In this document: in pieces, positions 44,239 to 52,259 of the stretch | Layout of the letters: every line of letters starts with the position of its first letter | Position numbering within the stretch: position 1 is the stretch's first letter | NCBI RefSeq assembly: GCF_035956715.1 | Contig: NZ_CP108381.1 | Coordinates: 1,984,001 to 2,048,000 of the forward strand | DNA length: 64,000 nucleotides | Direction: 5' to 3' | Source: Nocardia sp. NBC_01329 | Lineage (GTDB): Bacteria > Actinomycetota > Actinomycetes > Mycobacteriales > Mycobacteriaceae | Notes under the pieces: generated by a model | What the model saw: the letters and a program-made list of their open reading frames with translations, nothing else | What the model was told of the DNA's origin: nothing | Databases searched by the model: none | Program-made: the position numbers and the translations under genes

Positions 44239-45237
44239 GTGGCGGATGTGACCGAACGAATGCTGGCGCTGCTGTCGACCCTGCAGACCGGTCGGGCCTA
44301 CTCCGGCGACGAGCTGGCGCGCCGGCTCGGCAGCAGTCCACGTACTCTGCGCCGGGACGTCGAACGTCTACGCGGATATGGCTATCCGGTGGAAACCCGC
44401 CCCGGTCCCGGCGGCTACTACCGCCTGCGGGCCGGGCGCACACTCCCGCCATTGCATCTGGACGATGACGAAGCGATCGCGACCCTGCTCGGCCTGGCCG
44501 CCCTCGGCGCCACCGGTCCCGCCGCCGCGGGCGGGCTGGACGATGCCGCGACCCGCGCCTACGGCAAAATCGACCAGTTCCTGCCTGCCCGGCTCCGGCC
44601 GCGGGCGGCGGCAATTCGCGCCAGCCTGGACACACGCCGCAGCGCCGCGCCCGCAGTGGCACCCGAACACCTCGCCACCCTCGCCGCCGCCATCGCGGAC
44701 CGGGAGACCGTGGTCTTCGCCTACACCGATGCCCGCGGCCGGGCGAGCACGCGACGGGTTCACCCCTATCGGCAGATCCATCAGCATCTGCGCTGGTACC
44801 TGCTCGCTTGGGATACCGGCCGCGCCGACTGGCGCGTCTTCCGCGCGGACCGTGTCACCGAGTTGCTGCGTACCGGCGCGCACTACGAACCGCGGCCTCT
44901 ACCCGCCGATTCGGCGGTCGGATTTCTACAGCGCGGTCTCGACATCGGCAAACAGCGCGTCGATGTACTCGTGGCGGCGCCGCTGGAGCGGGTCGTGGAC
45001 GCCCTGGCCTATCAACACGCCGAGCTGACCGCCTACGACGCCGAACACACTGCTGTCACCGTTCGGTTGGACACCTGGCAGTGGCTGGTCGGCGCACTGG
45101 CGTTCCTCGACACCGATTTCACCATCTCGGCACCCGCTGACTTCCTGGCGGGATACGAAACCTTCGCGAAACGTGTGCTCGCCGCGGTGGCAGCCCGGTC
45201 GGCGTCCTGCCCGCCTACGCACTCGCATTCGCCTTGA
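44239..45237 (+). CDS. HTH-WYL (YafY-type) transcriptional regulator
   Basis: 332 residues from GTG 44239. The N-terminal HTH_11 is RMLALLSTLQTGRAYSGDELARRLGSSPRTLRRDVERLRGYGYPVE. The WYL domain follows with LRWYLLAWDTGRADWRVFRADRV. WYL regulators respond to nucleic-acid-like ligands or DNA damage, and this one faces a UvrA paralogue that it likely controls. The last residues (from about 45189) overlap a scrap of a membrane protein gene in another frame. Confidence 0.8.
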   Translation: MADVTERMLALLSTLQTGRAYSGDELARRLGSSPRTLRRDVERLRGYGYPVETRPGPGGYYRLRAGRTLPPLHLDDDEAIATLLGLAALGATGPAAAGGLDDAATRAYGKIDQFLPARLRPRAAAIRASLDTRRSAAPAVAPEHLATLAAAIADRETVVFAYTDARGRASTRRVHPYRQIHQHLRWYLLAWDTGRADWRVFRADRVTELLRTGAHYEPRPLPADSAVGFLQRGLDIGKQRVDVLVAAPLERVVDALAYQHAELTAYDAEHTAVTVRLDTWQWLVGALAFLDTDFTISAPADFLAGYETFAKRVLAAVAARSASCPPTHSHSP

Positions 45238-45296
45238 CCGTGGTGTTATTCCTGGGGTGCACCGGCGCGGGATGGCTGGTGGTTCCGGGCCGGTAG
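45189..45296 (+). pseudogene. Possible remnant of a membrane protein C-terminus
   Basis: In the frame shifted from the WYL gene, the plus strand reads LPAYALAFALTVVLFLGCTGAGWLVVPGR then TAG (45294-45296). It is one strongly hydrophobic helix with a natural-looking stop. It may be what is left of a lost membrane protein gene; too short to name. Confidence 0.3.
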
Positions 45297-45425
45297 CCGA
45301 GTCGGAATCAGTCCCGAGTACGCCGTTTTCGTTCGGCGGCCGTCGTGGGAGTGCGATGATCTCGAGCGGCCGGTTCGTCACGATGACGGCCGCCGGTCGT
45401 CACGGCATACGGGAACGAGAACGCA

Positions 45426-47168
45426 GTGGGCGGAACAGATCGGTTGTTCGGCATTCTCCGGCCGAACCTGCCGGTGGTCGATTTCGACGAATGGAGCAGG
45501 GGCACCCGGGCGGAGAAGATCCGTCCGATGGCGCGGCACTGGGCCGAGGTAGGGTTCGGCACCCCGGCCCTCTTGCATCTCTGCTACGTCGGCAAGATCG
45601 GGCTCTACATCCTCGGTGGGTGGTTGTTCGCTCTGACCACCGCGGGTATCGACGGATTCACCTCGGTCGGTACGTGGTGGTCGGAGCCGATCGTGTTCCA
45701 GAAGGTCGTCCTCTTCACCATGCTGTTCGAGGTGGTCGGACTCGGCTGCGGATTCGGGCCGCTGAACAACCGGTTCTTCCCGCCCATGGGATCGATCCTG
45801 TACTGGTTGCGGCCCGGCACGATTCGCCTGCCGCCGTGGCCGGGCCGGGTGCCCGGGACCCGGGGCGATCGCCGCACCCTGTTCGAGGTGGTGTTGTACG
45901 CGGCGCTGCTGCTCCTGCTGCTGGTGGCGCTCGTCTCGAACGGAACCGGGCCGGATACCGTGCTCGATACCTCCGTCGGTGTCCTGCCCGTCTGGCAGAT
46001 CGCGGCGATACTCGGCGTGCTGGCGGTGCTGGGGCTCCGTGACAAGACGATTTTCCTGGCGGCGCGCGGCGAGGTGTACGCGGCACTCGCGGTCACCTTC
46101 CTCTTCGGCGGTGCGGAGTCGATCGTCGGTGCCAAGATCGTTTTCGTCGTCATCTGGGTCGGTGCGGCGGTATCGAAACTGAACAAACATTTCCCGTTCG
46201 TGGTGTCGACCATGATGTCGAACAGCCCGGTGGTGCGGCCGCGGGCACTCAAACGGCTGTTCTTCGAACGTTTCCCCGACGATCTGCGGCCGGGACGACT
46301 GTCGCGGTGGTTCGCGCACGGGGGTACCGCGGTGGAGATGTGCGCGCCGCTGGTCCTGTTCTTCTCCCACGGCGGCTGGCCGACAGCGCTCGCCGCCGCC
46401 GCGCTGATCTGCTTTCATCTGGTGATCCTCACGGCGATCCCGATGGGGGTGCCGCTCGAGTGGAACGTTTTCATGATTTTCGGGGTACTGACACTGTTCG
46501 TCGCCCACGCCGATATCGGTATCTCCGCGGTGGACAACCCGGTGCCCGTGGTGCTGCTCCTGCTCGTTCTCGCGGGAGTGGTCGCACTCGGAAACCTGTT
46601 CCCGCGCACAGTGTCGTTCCTGCCGGGGATGCGGTACTACGCCGGTAACTGGGACACCACGCTGTGGTGTATCCGGCCGTCGGCCGACGCGAAGATCCGC
46701 GAGGGCATCGTCGCCGTCGCCACCATGCCGGCCGCGCAGTTGCAGCGGTTCTACGGAAGCCCGGAGGCCGCGCAGATTCCGCTGTTCCTCGGCTACGCCT
46801 TCCGCGCCTTCAACACCCACGGCAAAGCGCTGTTCACACTGGCGCATCGAGCCATGGCCGATCAGGACGAAGCGGACTACGTCCTCACCGACGGTGAGCG
46901 GATCTGCTCCACGGCCCTGGGCTGGAACTTCGGCGACGGTCACCTGCACGGCGAACAACTGATCGCCGCCCTGCATCAGCGCTGCGGCTTCGAGCCGGGT
47001 GAGGTCCGGGTGGTGCTACTGGACGCGCAGCCGATCCATCGGCAGACCCAGCGCTATCGGCTCGTGGATGCCGCGACGGGTGAGTTCGAGAGCGGATCGG
47101 TGCGGGTCGCCGATATGGTCGTCCGGCAGCCCTGGGACGACGATGTGCCGGTGTTCCCGGAGAGGTGA
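45426..47168 (+). CDS. DUF3556 domain transmembrane protein
   Basis: 580 residues from GTG 45426. About ten hydrophobic helices cover residues 60-400 (KIGLYILGGWLFALTT, KVVLFTMLFEVVGLG and others). A soluble C-terminal domain follows (FYGSPEAAQIPLFLGYAFRAFNTHGKAL, ALGWNFGDGHLHGEQLIAAL, VVLLDAQPIHRQTQRYRLVD). This matches the DUF3556 family of mycolic-acid bacteria. Function unknown. It is followed 16 nt later by the PncC-like gene. Confidence 0.8.
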   Translation: MGGTDRLFGILRPNLPVVDFDEWSRGTRAEKIRPMARHWAEVGFGTPALLHLCYVGKIGLYILGGWLFALTTAGIDGFTSVGTWWSEPIVFQKVVLFTMLFEVVGLGCGFGPLNNRFFPPMGSILYWLRPGTIRLPPWPGRVPGTRGDRRTLFEVVLYAALLLLLLVALVSNGTGPDTVLDTSVGVLPVWQIAAILGVLAVLGLRDKTIFLAARGEVYAALAVTFLFGGAESIVGAKIVFVVIWVGAAVSKLNKHFPFVVSTMMSNSPVVRPRALKRLFFERFPDDLRPGRLSRWFAHGGTAVEMCAPLVLFFSHGGWPTALAAAALICFHLVILTAIPMGVPLEWNVFMIFGVLTLFVAHADIGISAVDNPVPVVLLLLVLAGVVALGNLFPRTVSFLPGMRYYAGNWDTTLWCIRPSADAKIREGIVAVATMPAAQLQRFYGSPEAAQIPLFLGYAFRAFNTHGKALFTLAHRAMADQDEADYVLTDGERICSTALGWNFGDGHLHGEQLIAALHQRCGFEPGEVRVVLLDAQPIHRQTQRYRLVDAATGEFESGSVRVADMVVRQPWDDDVPVFPER

Positions 47169-47184
47169 GTCGGAAGGAGTCCTC

Positions 47185-47688
47185 ATGCCGCCTGTGCTCG
47201 GGCGAGCTCGTGATCACGCCGAGGAGCTCGCCGCTGTCGCGGACCGCACCGGAATCCGGGTAGCGGTCGCGGAGTCGCTGACGTCCGGGCAGCTCGCGGC
47301 GGCGTTGGGCGCGGCGAACAACTCGGGTGAGTGGTTCCGTGGTGCGGTGGTGGCCTACAGCCGCGCGGTGAAACATCATGTGCTCGGTGTTCCCGAAGGC
47401 CCGGTGGTCTCGGAGGCGTCGGCGGGCGCGATGGCCGAGGGGGTCCGCACTCTGTTCGAGGCCACCTTGGCTGTCGGGGTGACCGGTGCGGGTGGTCCGG
47501 ATCCGCAGGACGGGCGGGAGCCGGGGTCGGTGTGGTTCGCGGTCGCCGCCGGCGGCGGAGTCACCACGGAATTCCGGATGTTCGAGGGTGACCCGGCCGA
47601 AATCCTGGACCAGGCGGTCGAGCACGCGGTGCGACTGTTGCTCGATACGGCGCGGGAATTGGAGGGTCGGCCGGGCCCGCCCGCATGA
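47185..47688 (+). CDS. CinA C-terminal domain / nicotinamide-nucleotide amidase-like protein
   Basis: 167 residues from ATG 47185, with GGAAGGAG upstream. Standalone CinA-C/PncC fold: IRVAVAESLTSGQLAAAL (catalytic Ser/Thr region), FRGAVVAYSRAVKHHVLGVPEG, GVTGAGGPDPQDG and GSVWFAV. It would hydrolyse NMN to nicotinate mononucleotide in NAD recycling. Stand-alone length is normal for PncC. Confidence 0.85.
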   Translation: MPPVLGRARDHAEELAAVADRTGIRVAVAESLTSGQLAAALGAANNSGEWFRGAVVAYSRAVKHHVLGVPEGPVVSEASAGAMAEGVRTLFEATLAVGVTGAGGPDPQDGREPGSVWFAVAAGGGVTTEFRMFEGDPAEILDQAVEHAVRLLLDTARELEGRPGPPA

Positions 47689-47973
47689 GCGCTGTCCCCA
47701 CTCGGCCCGAAGAAGCTGGGTAGGGGCACTATCGTGACGACGATCGAGATCGCAATGCCGGGTGGCGCTGCGGAAGCGCACGTGGCAAGAGCAGTTCAGC
47801 GGCTCGTCACGAACACCAGACCCTGCCCGGTCTCGGCCGGCGTGCTCGCCTCGAGATCATCTCGGCACCGGACTGGCGGGCAACCGAACTGCCGGGATGT
47901 GAGCGGTGGCGGTGCAACACGAGAACCGCGGTCTTCCACCCCTGCCGCGGTCGCGGTCGATACAGTCGAACCG

Positions 47974-49725
47974 GTGCGCACCGATCGGAAACCCGTCGTC
48001 CTCCTGACCGCCCTCGGTCTGACGCTGGCCGGTTGCTCCTCCGGGCCGCCCGAGCCGGATACCGTCGCCGACCACTTCGCCGAAGCCCTGAACAGCGATG
48101 ATGTCGCCGCCGCCGCCGCGCTCACCGACGATCCGGGGCGCGCCGGCGACACCCTCGGCACGCTCTACGACGGATTGGGCAAAGAAGCGACCTTCGAGGT
48201 CGCCGGTGTGCGCGACGATACCTTCACCCTCGAGGTGACCTGGAAGTTCGGCGCCGAGGGAAACAAGGAGTGGAAGTACACCACCACCGGCACCGCCGGG
48301 GAGACCGACGGCGGCTGGAGGGTGCACTGGGATCCGGCCACTGTCGCGCCGGGCCTCGACACCGGGCCACTGAGTTACGCACCGGTCTATCCGAAACCCG
48401 CCCGGGTGCTCGATACGGCGGGCGGAGAACTCATGACCGAGCAGGTCGTGACGCTGGTGCAATTGGCGCCGGGCGCCGACACCGTCGCCGCGGCGAGTCT
48501 GCTCGCCCCGTTCGCGCCCGGGATCACCGCTGCCTCGTTGGATGCCGAACTGGCCGCCACACCGGGCAATCCGGTGACGGCGATCAGTTTGCGCGAGGCC
48601 GACGTCGCGCCGATCCGTGCCGCGCTGACCGCGACACGCGGGGTGACCCTGGCCCCGCAGACACGACTGCTGACCACCGACAAAGCGATGTCCGCGCCCA
48701 CCCTGTCCGGATTGAGTGAGCTGTGGCAGCAGCAGGCCGACGAGGCCGCGGGCTGGGCGGTGCGCGCGCAGACAGGCGACGGCACGCTACGGGTAGCAGG
48801 CGAGGATCCGCAGCTCACCGCCGATATCCGGTCCACTGTCGATGTCGGCTTGCAGCGCGCCGCGGAAACCGCTCTGGATCCGATCGGCACGCCCGCGGCG
48901 ATCGTCGCCATACGGCCGTCCACCGGTGAGATCCTCGCGGTCGGGCAGAACGCCGCGGCGGATTCCGCCGGGCCGATCGCGCTGACCGGTCTGTATCCAC
49001 CGGGTTCGACATTCAAGACGGTCACCACCGCGGCCGTGCTGGACGCGGGGCGCGCCACGCCGGGCACGGTGCTGCCCTGCCCGGGCGTCGCCGATATCGA
49101 GGGCCGGCGCATTCCCAACGACGACAGTTTCGATCTGGGGCAGGTGCCGCTGCACACCGCCTTCGCCCGCTCCTGCAACACCACCATGGCCGGGCTCGCC
49201 GTGGAGTTGCCGCCGGAAGCATTGAAGAACACCGCGGAACGGCTCGGTCTGGGTGTGGACTACCTGACCCCCGGCCTGACCACCGTGACGGGGAGCGTTC
49301 CGGTGGCGCAGACCCCGGCGGAGCGGGTGGAGGCCAGTATCGGTCAGGGACGGGTGACGGCCTCGCCGTTCGGGATGGCGCTGGTCGCCGCGTCCGTCGC
49401 GCACGGATCCACGCCGGCTCCCGTGATGGTGGCCGGTTCCCCGGGCAAGCCCGATCGGACGCCGCCGCCGTTACCCGCCGCGGTCACCGCGGACCTGAAG
49501 ACCATGATGCGGGAAACCATCACGGCGGGAACCGCCACTCAGCTCGCCGACGTTCCGGGTCTGCTGGGTAAGACCGGTACCGCCGAATACGGCGACAACA
49601 GTAATGCGCACGGCTGGTTCATCGGGATCCAGGATGATCTCGCGTTCGCGGTGTTCGTCGCCGACGCGGGCAGTTCCGGGCCCGCCGTCGACGCGGCCGG
49701 ACGAATGTTGCGGGCGCCGCGCTGA
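47974..49725 (+). CDS. Lipoprotein penicillin-binding protein (transpeptidase)
   Basis: 583 residues from GTG 47974. The N-terminal lipobox LAGCSS is followed by an NTF2-like MecA_N domain (about residues 30-135), a dimerisation-type middle and a transpeptidase domain with STFK (Ser near residue 345), SCN (near 400) and KTGTAE (near 533). This is the layout of class B PBP lipoproteins of mycobacteria such as Rv2864c. It crosslinks peptidoglycan outside the membrane. No clear ribosome site, so translation may be leaderless. The 285 nt upstream hold no recognisable gene. Confidence 0.85.
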   Translation: MRTDRKPVVLLTALGLTLAGCSSGPPEPDTVADHFAEALNSDDVAAAAALTDDPGRAGDTLGTLYDGLGKEATFEVAGVRDDTFTLEVTWKFGAEGNKEWKYTTTGTAGETDGGWRVHWDPATVAPGLDTGPLSYAPVYPKPARVLDTAGGELMTEQVVTLVQLAPGADTVAAASLLAPFAPGITAASLDAELAATPGNPVTAISLREADVAPIRAALTATRGVTLAPQTRLLTTDKAMSAPTLSGLSELWQQQADEAAGWAVRAQTGDGTLRVAGEDPQLTADIRSTVDVGLQRAAETALDPIGTPAAIVAIRPSTGEILAVGQNAAADSAGPIALTGLYPPGSTFKTVTTAAVLDAGRATPGTVLPCPGVADIEGRRIPNDDSFDLGQVPLHTAFARSCNTTMAGLAVELPPEALKNTAERLGLGVDYLTPGLTTVTGSVPVAQTPAERVEASIGQGRVTASPFGMALVAASVAHGSTPAPVMVAGSPGKPDRTPPPLPAAVTADLKTMMRETITAGTATQLADVPGLLGKTGTAEYGDNSNAHGWFIGIQDDLAFAVFVADAGSSGPAVDAAGRMLRAPR

Positions 49726-49779
49726 CTCGAAAGCCCTGACTCGAAAGCCCTGACTCGAAAGCCCTGACTCGAAAGCGCT
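49724..49779. repeat. 14-bp direct repeat, four units
   Basis: GACTCGAAAGCCCT is repeated head to tail four times (49724, 49738, 49752, 49766; the last reads GCGCT), starting inside the PBP stop codon. No function is apparent; the unit does not form a hairpin by itself. Confidence 0.9.
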
Positions 49780-49845
49780 GACCCGAACGTGCCCGGTGGG
49801 CAGCGATCGGTATTCCGCGAACCGTCGGCCGGTATCGGCGGCCCG

Positions 49846-51021
49846 CTATCCGGTGTTCGCCGAGCGCAGCCGGCGCACGCCCTCGTCCAGCGTCTGGCGC
49901 CGTTTACAGAAGGTGAACCGGACGAGTTGCCGCCAGGAGTCCGGGTCATCGGTGAAAACGCTCACCGGGACCGCCGCGACACCGAGGCGCCCGGGCAGTT
50001 CCCGGCAGAACCGCATCCCGTCCTGCTCGCCCAGCGGCCGGATATCGGCGCATACGAAATAGCTCCCCGCACTCGGATGTACGCGGAAGCCGGTATCGGT
50101 GAGCGCGGCGGACAAGCGCAACCGTTGTTCGGACAGGGTGTTGCGGAGCCCGGCCACCCAATCGAGTTCATGGGTCAGCGCATGCGCCACCGCGGGTTGG
50201 AACGGTCCGCCACCGACGAAGGTGAGGAACTGTTTCGCGGCGAGCACGGCGTCGATCAGGGGAGCCGCGCCGCAGATCCAGCCGATCTTCCAGCCGGTGA
50301 CACTGAACGTCTTCGCGGCACTGGACACCACCAGGGTCCGTTCGGCCATCCCGGGGAACGTGGCCATACTCAGGTGTTCGGCGCCGTCGTAGACGAGATG
50401 TTCGTACACCTCGTCGGTCAGCACCAGCAGATCGTGTTCGCACGCGATCTCGGCAATCGCCGCCAGATCGGCGCGATCGAGAACTGTCCCGGTGGGGTTG
50501 TGCGGTGAATTCAGGATCAGCATGCGGGTGGCCGGAGTGATCGCGGCGCGCAGACTGTCGTGGTCGAGAACGAAGCGATCGCCGTCGGCGACCAACCGCG
50601 CGGTGCGCCGTCGCGCCCCGGCCAGCGCGACAGCCGCGGGATAGGAATCGTAGTAGGGCTCGATCAGTACCACTTCCGCGCCCGGTTCCACCAACCCGAG
50701 CACCGCCGCGCTGACCGCCTCGGTAGCCCCGACCGTCACCAGCACCTCGGTATCCGGGTCGTAGCCGGTGCCGTAGCGGCGGGCGCGGTCCGCGGCGATC
50801 GCGGCGCGCAGCACCGGCATACCGCGGCCCGGCGGGTACTGGTTGAGGCCGTCGGCGATCGCGGCGCGGGCCACCTCCAGCATGCCCGCGGGTCCGTCGC
50901 TGTCCGGAAAGCCCTGCCCCAGGTTGACGGCCTCGTGCCGGACCGCGAGTTCGGTCATCTCGGCGAAGATCGTGGCGGCGAAGGGACGCAGCCGGTCGAC
51001 GGTGGGGGATCGGGAAGACAT
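49846..51021 (-). CDS. PLP aminotransferase, DapC/kynurenine-aminotransferase-like
   Basis: 391 residues from ATG 51021. Class I fold: VNLGQGFPDSDGP, LVTVGATEAVSAAVLGL, LILNSPHNPTG, LTDEVYEHLVYD and SSAAKTFSVTGWKIGW with the Schiff-base lysine. Actinobacterial members are assigned as N-succinyldiaminopimelate aminotransferase (DapC). Lysine/DAP synthesis is likely but not proven by context. Confidence 0.8.
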   Translation of the reverse strand: MSSRSPTVDRLRPFAATIFAEMTELAVRHEAVNLGQGFPDSDGPAGMLEVARAAIADGLNQYPPGRGMPVLRAAIAADRARRYGTGYDPDTEVLVTVGATEAVSAAVLGLVEPGAEVVLIEPYYDSYPAAVALAGARRRTARLVADGDRFVLDHDSLRAAITPATRMLILNSPHNPTGTVLDRADLAAIAEIACEHDLLVLTDEVYEHLVYDGAEHLSMATFPGMAERTLVVSSAAKTFSVTGWKIGWICGAAPLIDAVLAAKQFLTFVGGGPFQPAVAHALTHELDWVAGLRNTLSEQRLRLSAALTDTGFRVHPSAGSYFVCADIRPLGEQDGMRFCRELPGRLGVAAVPVSVFTDDPDSWRQLVRFTFCKRRQTLDEGVRRLRSANTG

Positions 51022-51145
51022 GAGTCGAGCCTAGACGGCCCACGCACTCGCCCCGCGGTTCCCGTTGCGGCTGCGTGCGGTGGTGCCGGACGCTCGGACC
51101 CGCCGGAACTCCGTTCTCTCTACGTCGCGTCTCTCTACGTCGCGA

Positions 51146-51271
51146 TCAGTTCGGCGATCGGGCTGATCTCCCGGAGTACCGGGCCCAAGCGTAGGTGTGC
51201 AGATAGTTCGAATCGACCAGGGTGCCGTCGATATCGAACAGCACCGCGCCGGCGGGATCACGTTCCGGCAC
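51146..51271 (-). pseudogene. HAD-family phosphatase with internal deletion
   Basis: GTG 51271 starts PERDPAGAVLFDIDGTLVDS followed by NYLHTYAWAR. This is a textbook HAD motif I (DxDGTLVDSN) with the start of the cap. It then shifts into another frame and stops at 51146. An alternative frame over 51136-51180 reads VLREISPIAELIAT then stop, a plausible native C-terminus. Start and end seem preserved with most of the gene deleted between them. It lies 7 nt after the DoxX stop and was probably in its operon. Confidence 0.65.
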
Positions 51272-51277
51272 GACGGG

Positions 51278-51703
51278 CTATCCCTTCGCGCCGCGCGGAA
51301 TCCCGGTGGACCACAGGGCCCACAGGATCAGCACCGGCTGGAACAGCAGCCGTACGAAGCGTTTCCGGTCGGTATCGAGCCGGAAGGCTGTGCGGTGCCC
51401 CTGCCACTGGGCGATATTGCCGGGGAACACCGCGGCGAAGAACAGCGCGGCGATCCGGCCCATTCGGACGCGGTCGCGGGTGAACACGGCCAGGCCCGCG
51501 CCGAGCATGATCTCGACCCCGCCGGAGGCCATCACCACACCGTCCTTGTCCATCGGTACCCAATCGGGCACTTGGGCCTGGAACTCCTCCCGGGCCCAGA
51601 AAAGGTGGCTGAGACCGGCGAAGACCAGCGCCGCCGACAACAGATAGCGGGCGGTCCGGCGAGCCGGTGTGGTGGGCACACTCTGCGATCCGCGACTGGC
51701 CAT
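51278..51703 (-). CDS. DoxX family membrane protein
   Basis: 141 residues from ATG 51703. Four hydrophobic helices in DoxX order (YLLSAALVFAGLSHLFW, VMASGGVEIMLGAGLAVF, RIAALFFAAVFPGNIAQW, LLFQPVLILWALW). The PGNIAQW motif and surrounding length fit the small DoxX-like proteins of actinobacteria. Role unknown; possibly redox or electron-transfer related. Confidence 0.8.
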   Translation of the reverse strand: MASRGSQSVPTTPARRTARYLLSAALVFAGLSHLFWAREEFQAQVPDWVPMDKDGVVMASGGVEIMLGAGLAVFTRDRVRMGRIAALFFAAVFPGNIAQWQGHRTAFRLDTDRKRFVRLLFQPVLILWALWSTGIPRGAKG

Positions 51704-52259
51704 CCCCGGAGCCTACCTGTGGGGCCCGGGCGGGCGGTGTCGCCGACGACCGTGTCCCGGCCCGAACGCGAAGATCGCGAAAGATGCTGCGAACGGGCCG
51801 TTCCGGGGAGGCGCCGTACCTGCCGGAGGGCGGATCGTCTCCGGGTTCGTGATGACATCGCGAACACTCGTGCATCCGTTGCGCGCCTTGTTCGCTGCCC
51901 CGATCTGCGCCGGGTTCTTCCTGACCCGCAACGGCGTCGTCCTGCTGATCGGTGTCGCACAGCTCGGCGCGCTGCCTGACCGGGTTCGGCCGGGCGGGCC
52001 TGACGATGGTCGGTGGGCTCGGACGCGGACATCACCGGCCCTCGCGGCGTACGCTTTGAGCACCGGGCCGTTCTCGACCAGCGGGTTTCCGTCGGCCGAT
52101 CCGGCGCACACCCGGTTCGGCTGCGCGCCCGCTGTGGTCGGTCACATTCGGAATCGGCGTGTCGCGGTGAGATCGTGACACGTCCGGGATCCTTCCGTGC
52201 CCGGCAGATATTCATGCTACTTTCCGTCACATATAATTCGGTCGGGGTGTGGAGGTTCT
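51704..52259. other. Intergenic region upstream of the membrane/cupredoxin operon
   Basis: About 555 nt without a confident gene. A plus-strand frame at 51849 begins MTSRTLVHPLRALFAAPICAGFFLTRNGVV, which looks like the start of a membrane protein but loses hydrophobic character after about 45 codons; it may be a dead fragment. An AT-rich stretch at 52205-52240 (ATATAATTC) is a possible -10 region for the operon, and GGAGG lies 5 nt before GTG 52260. Confidence 0.3.

Noticed and set aside
51713..52111. 132-codon minus-strand ORF in the gap before the cupredoxin operon
   Set aside because: No start context or motifs; amino-acid composition is that of an antisense shadow.
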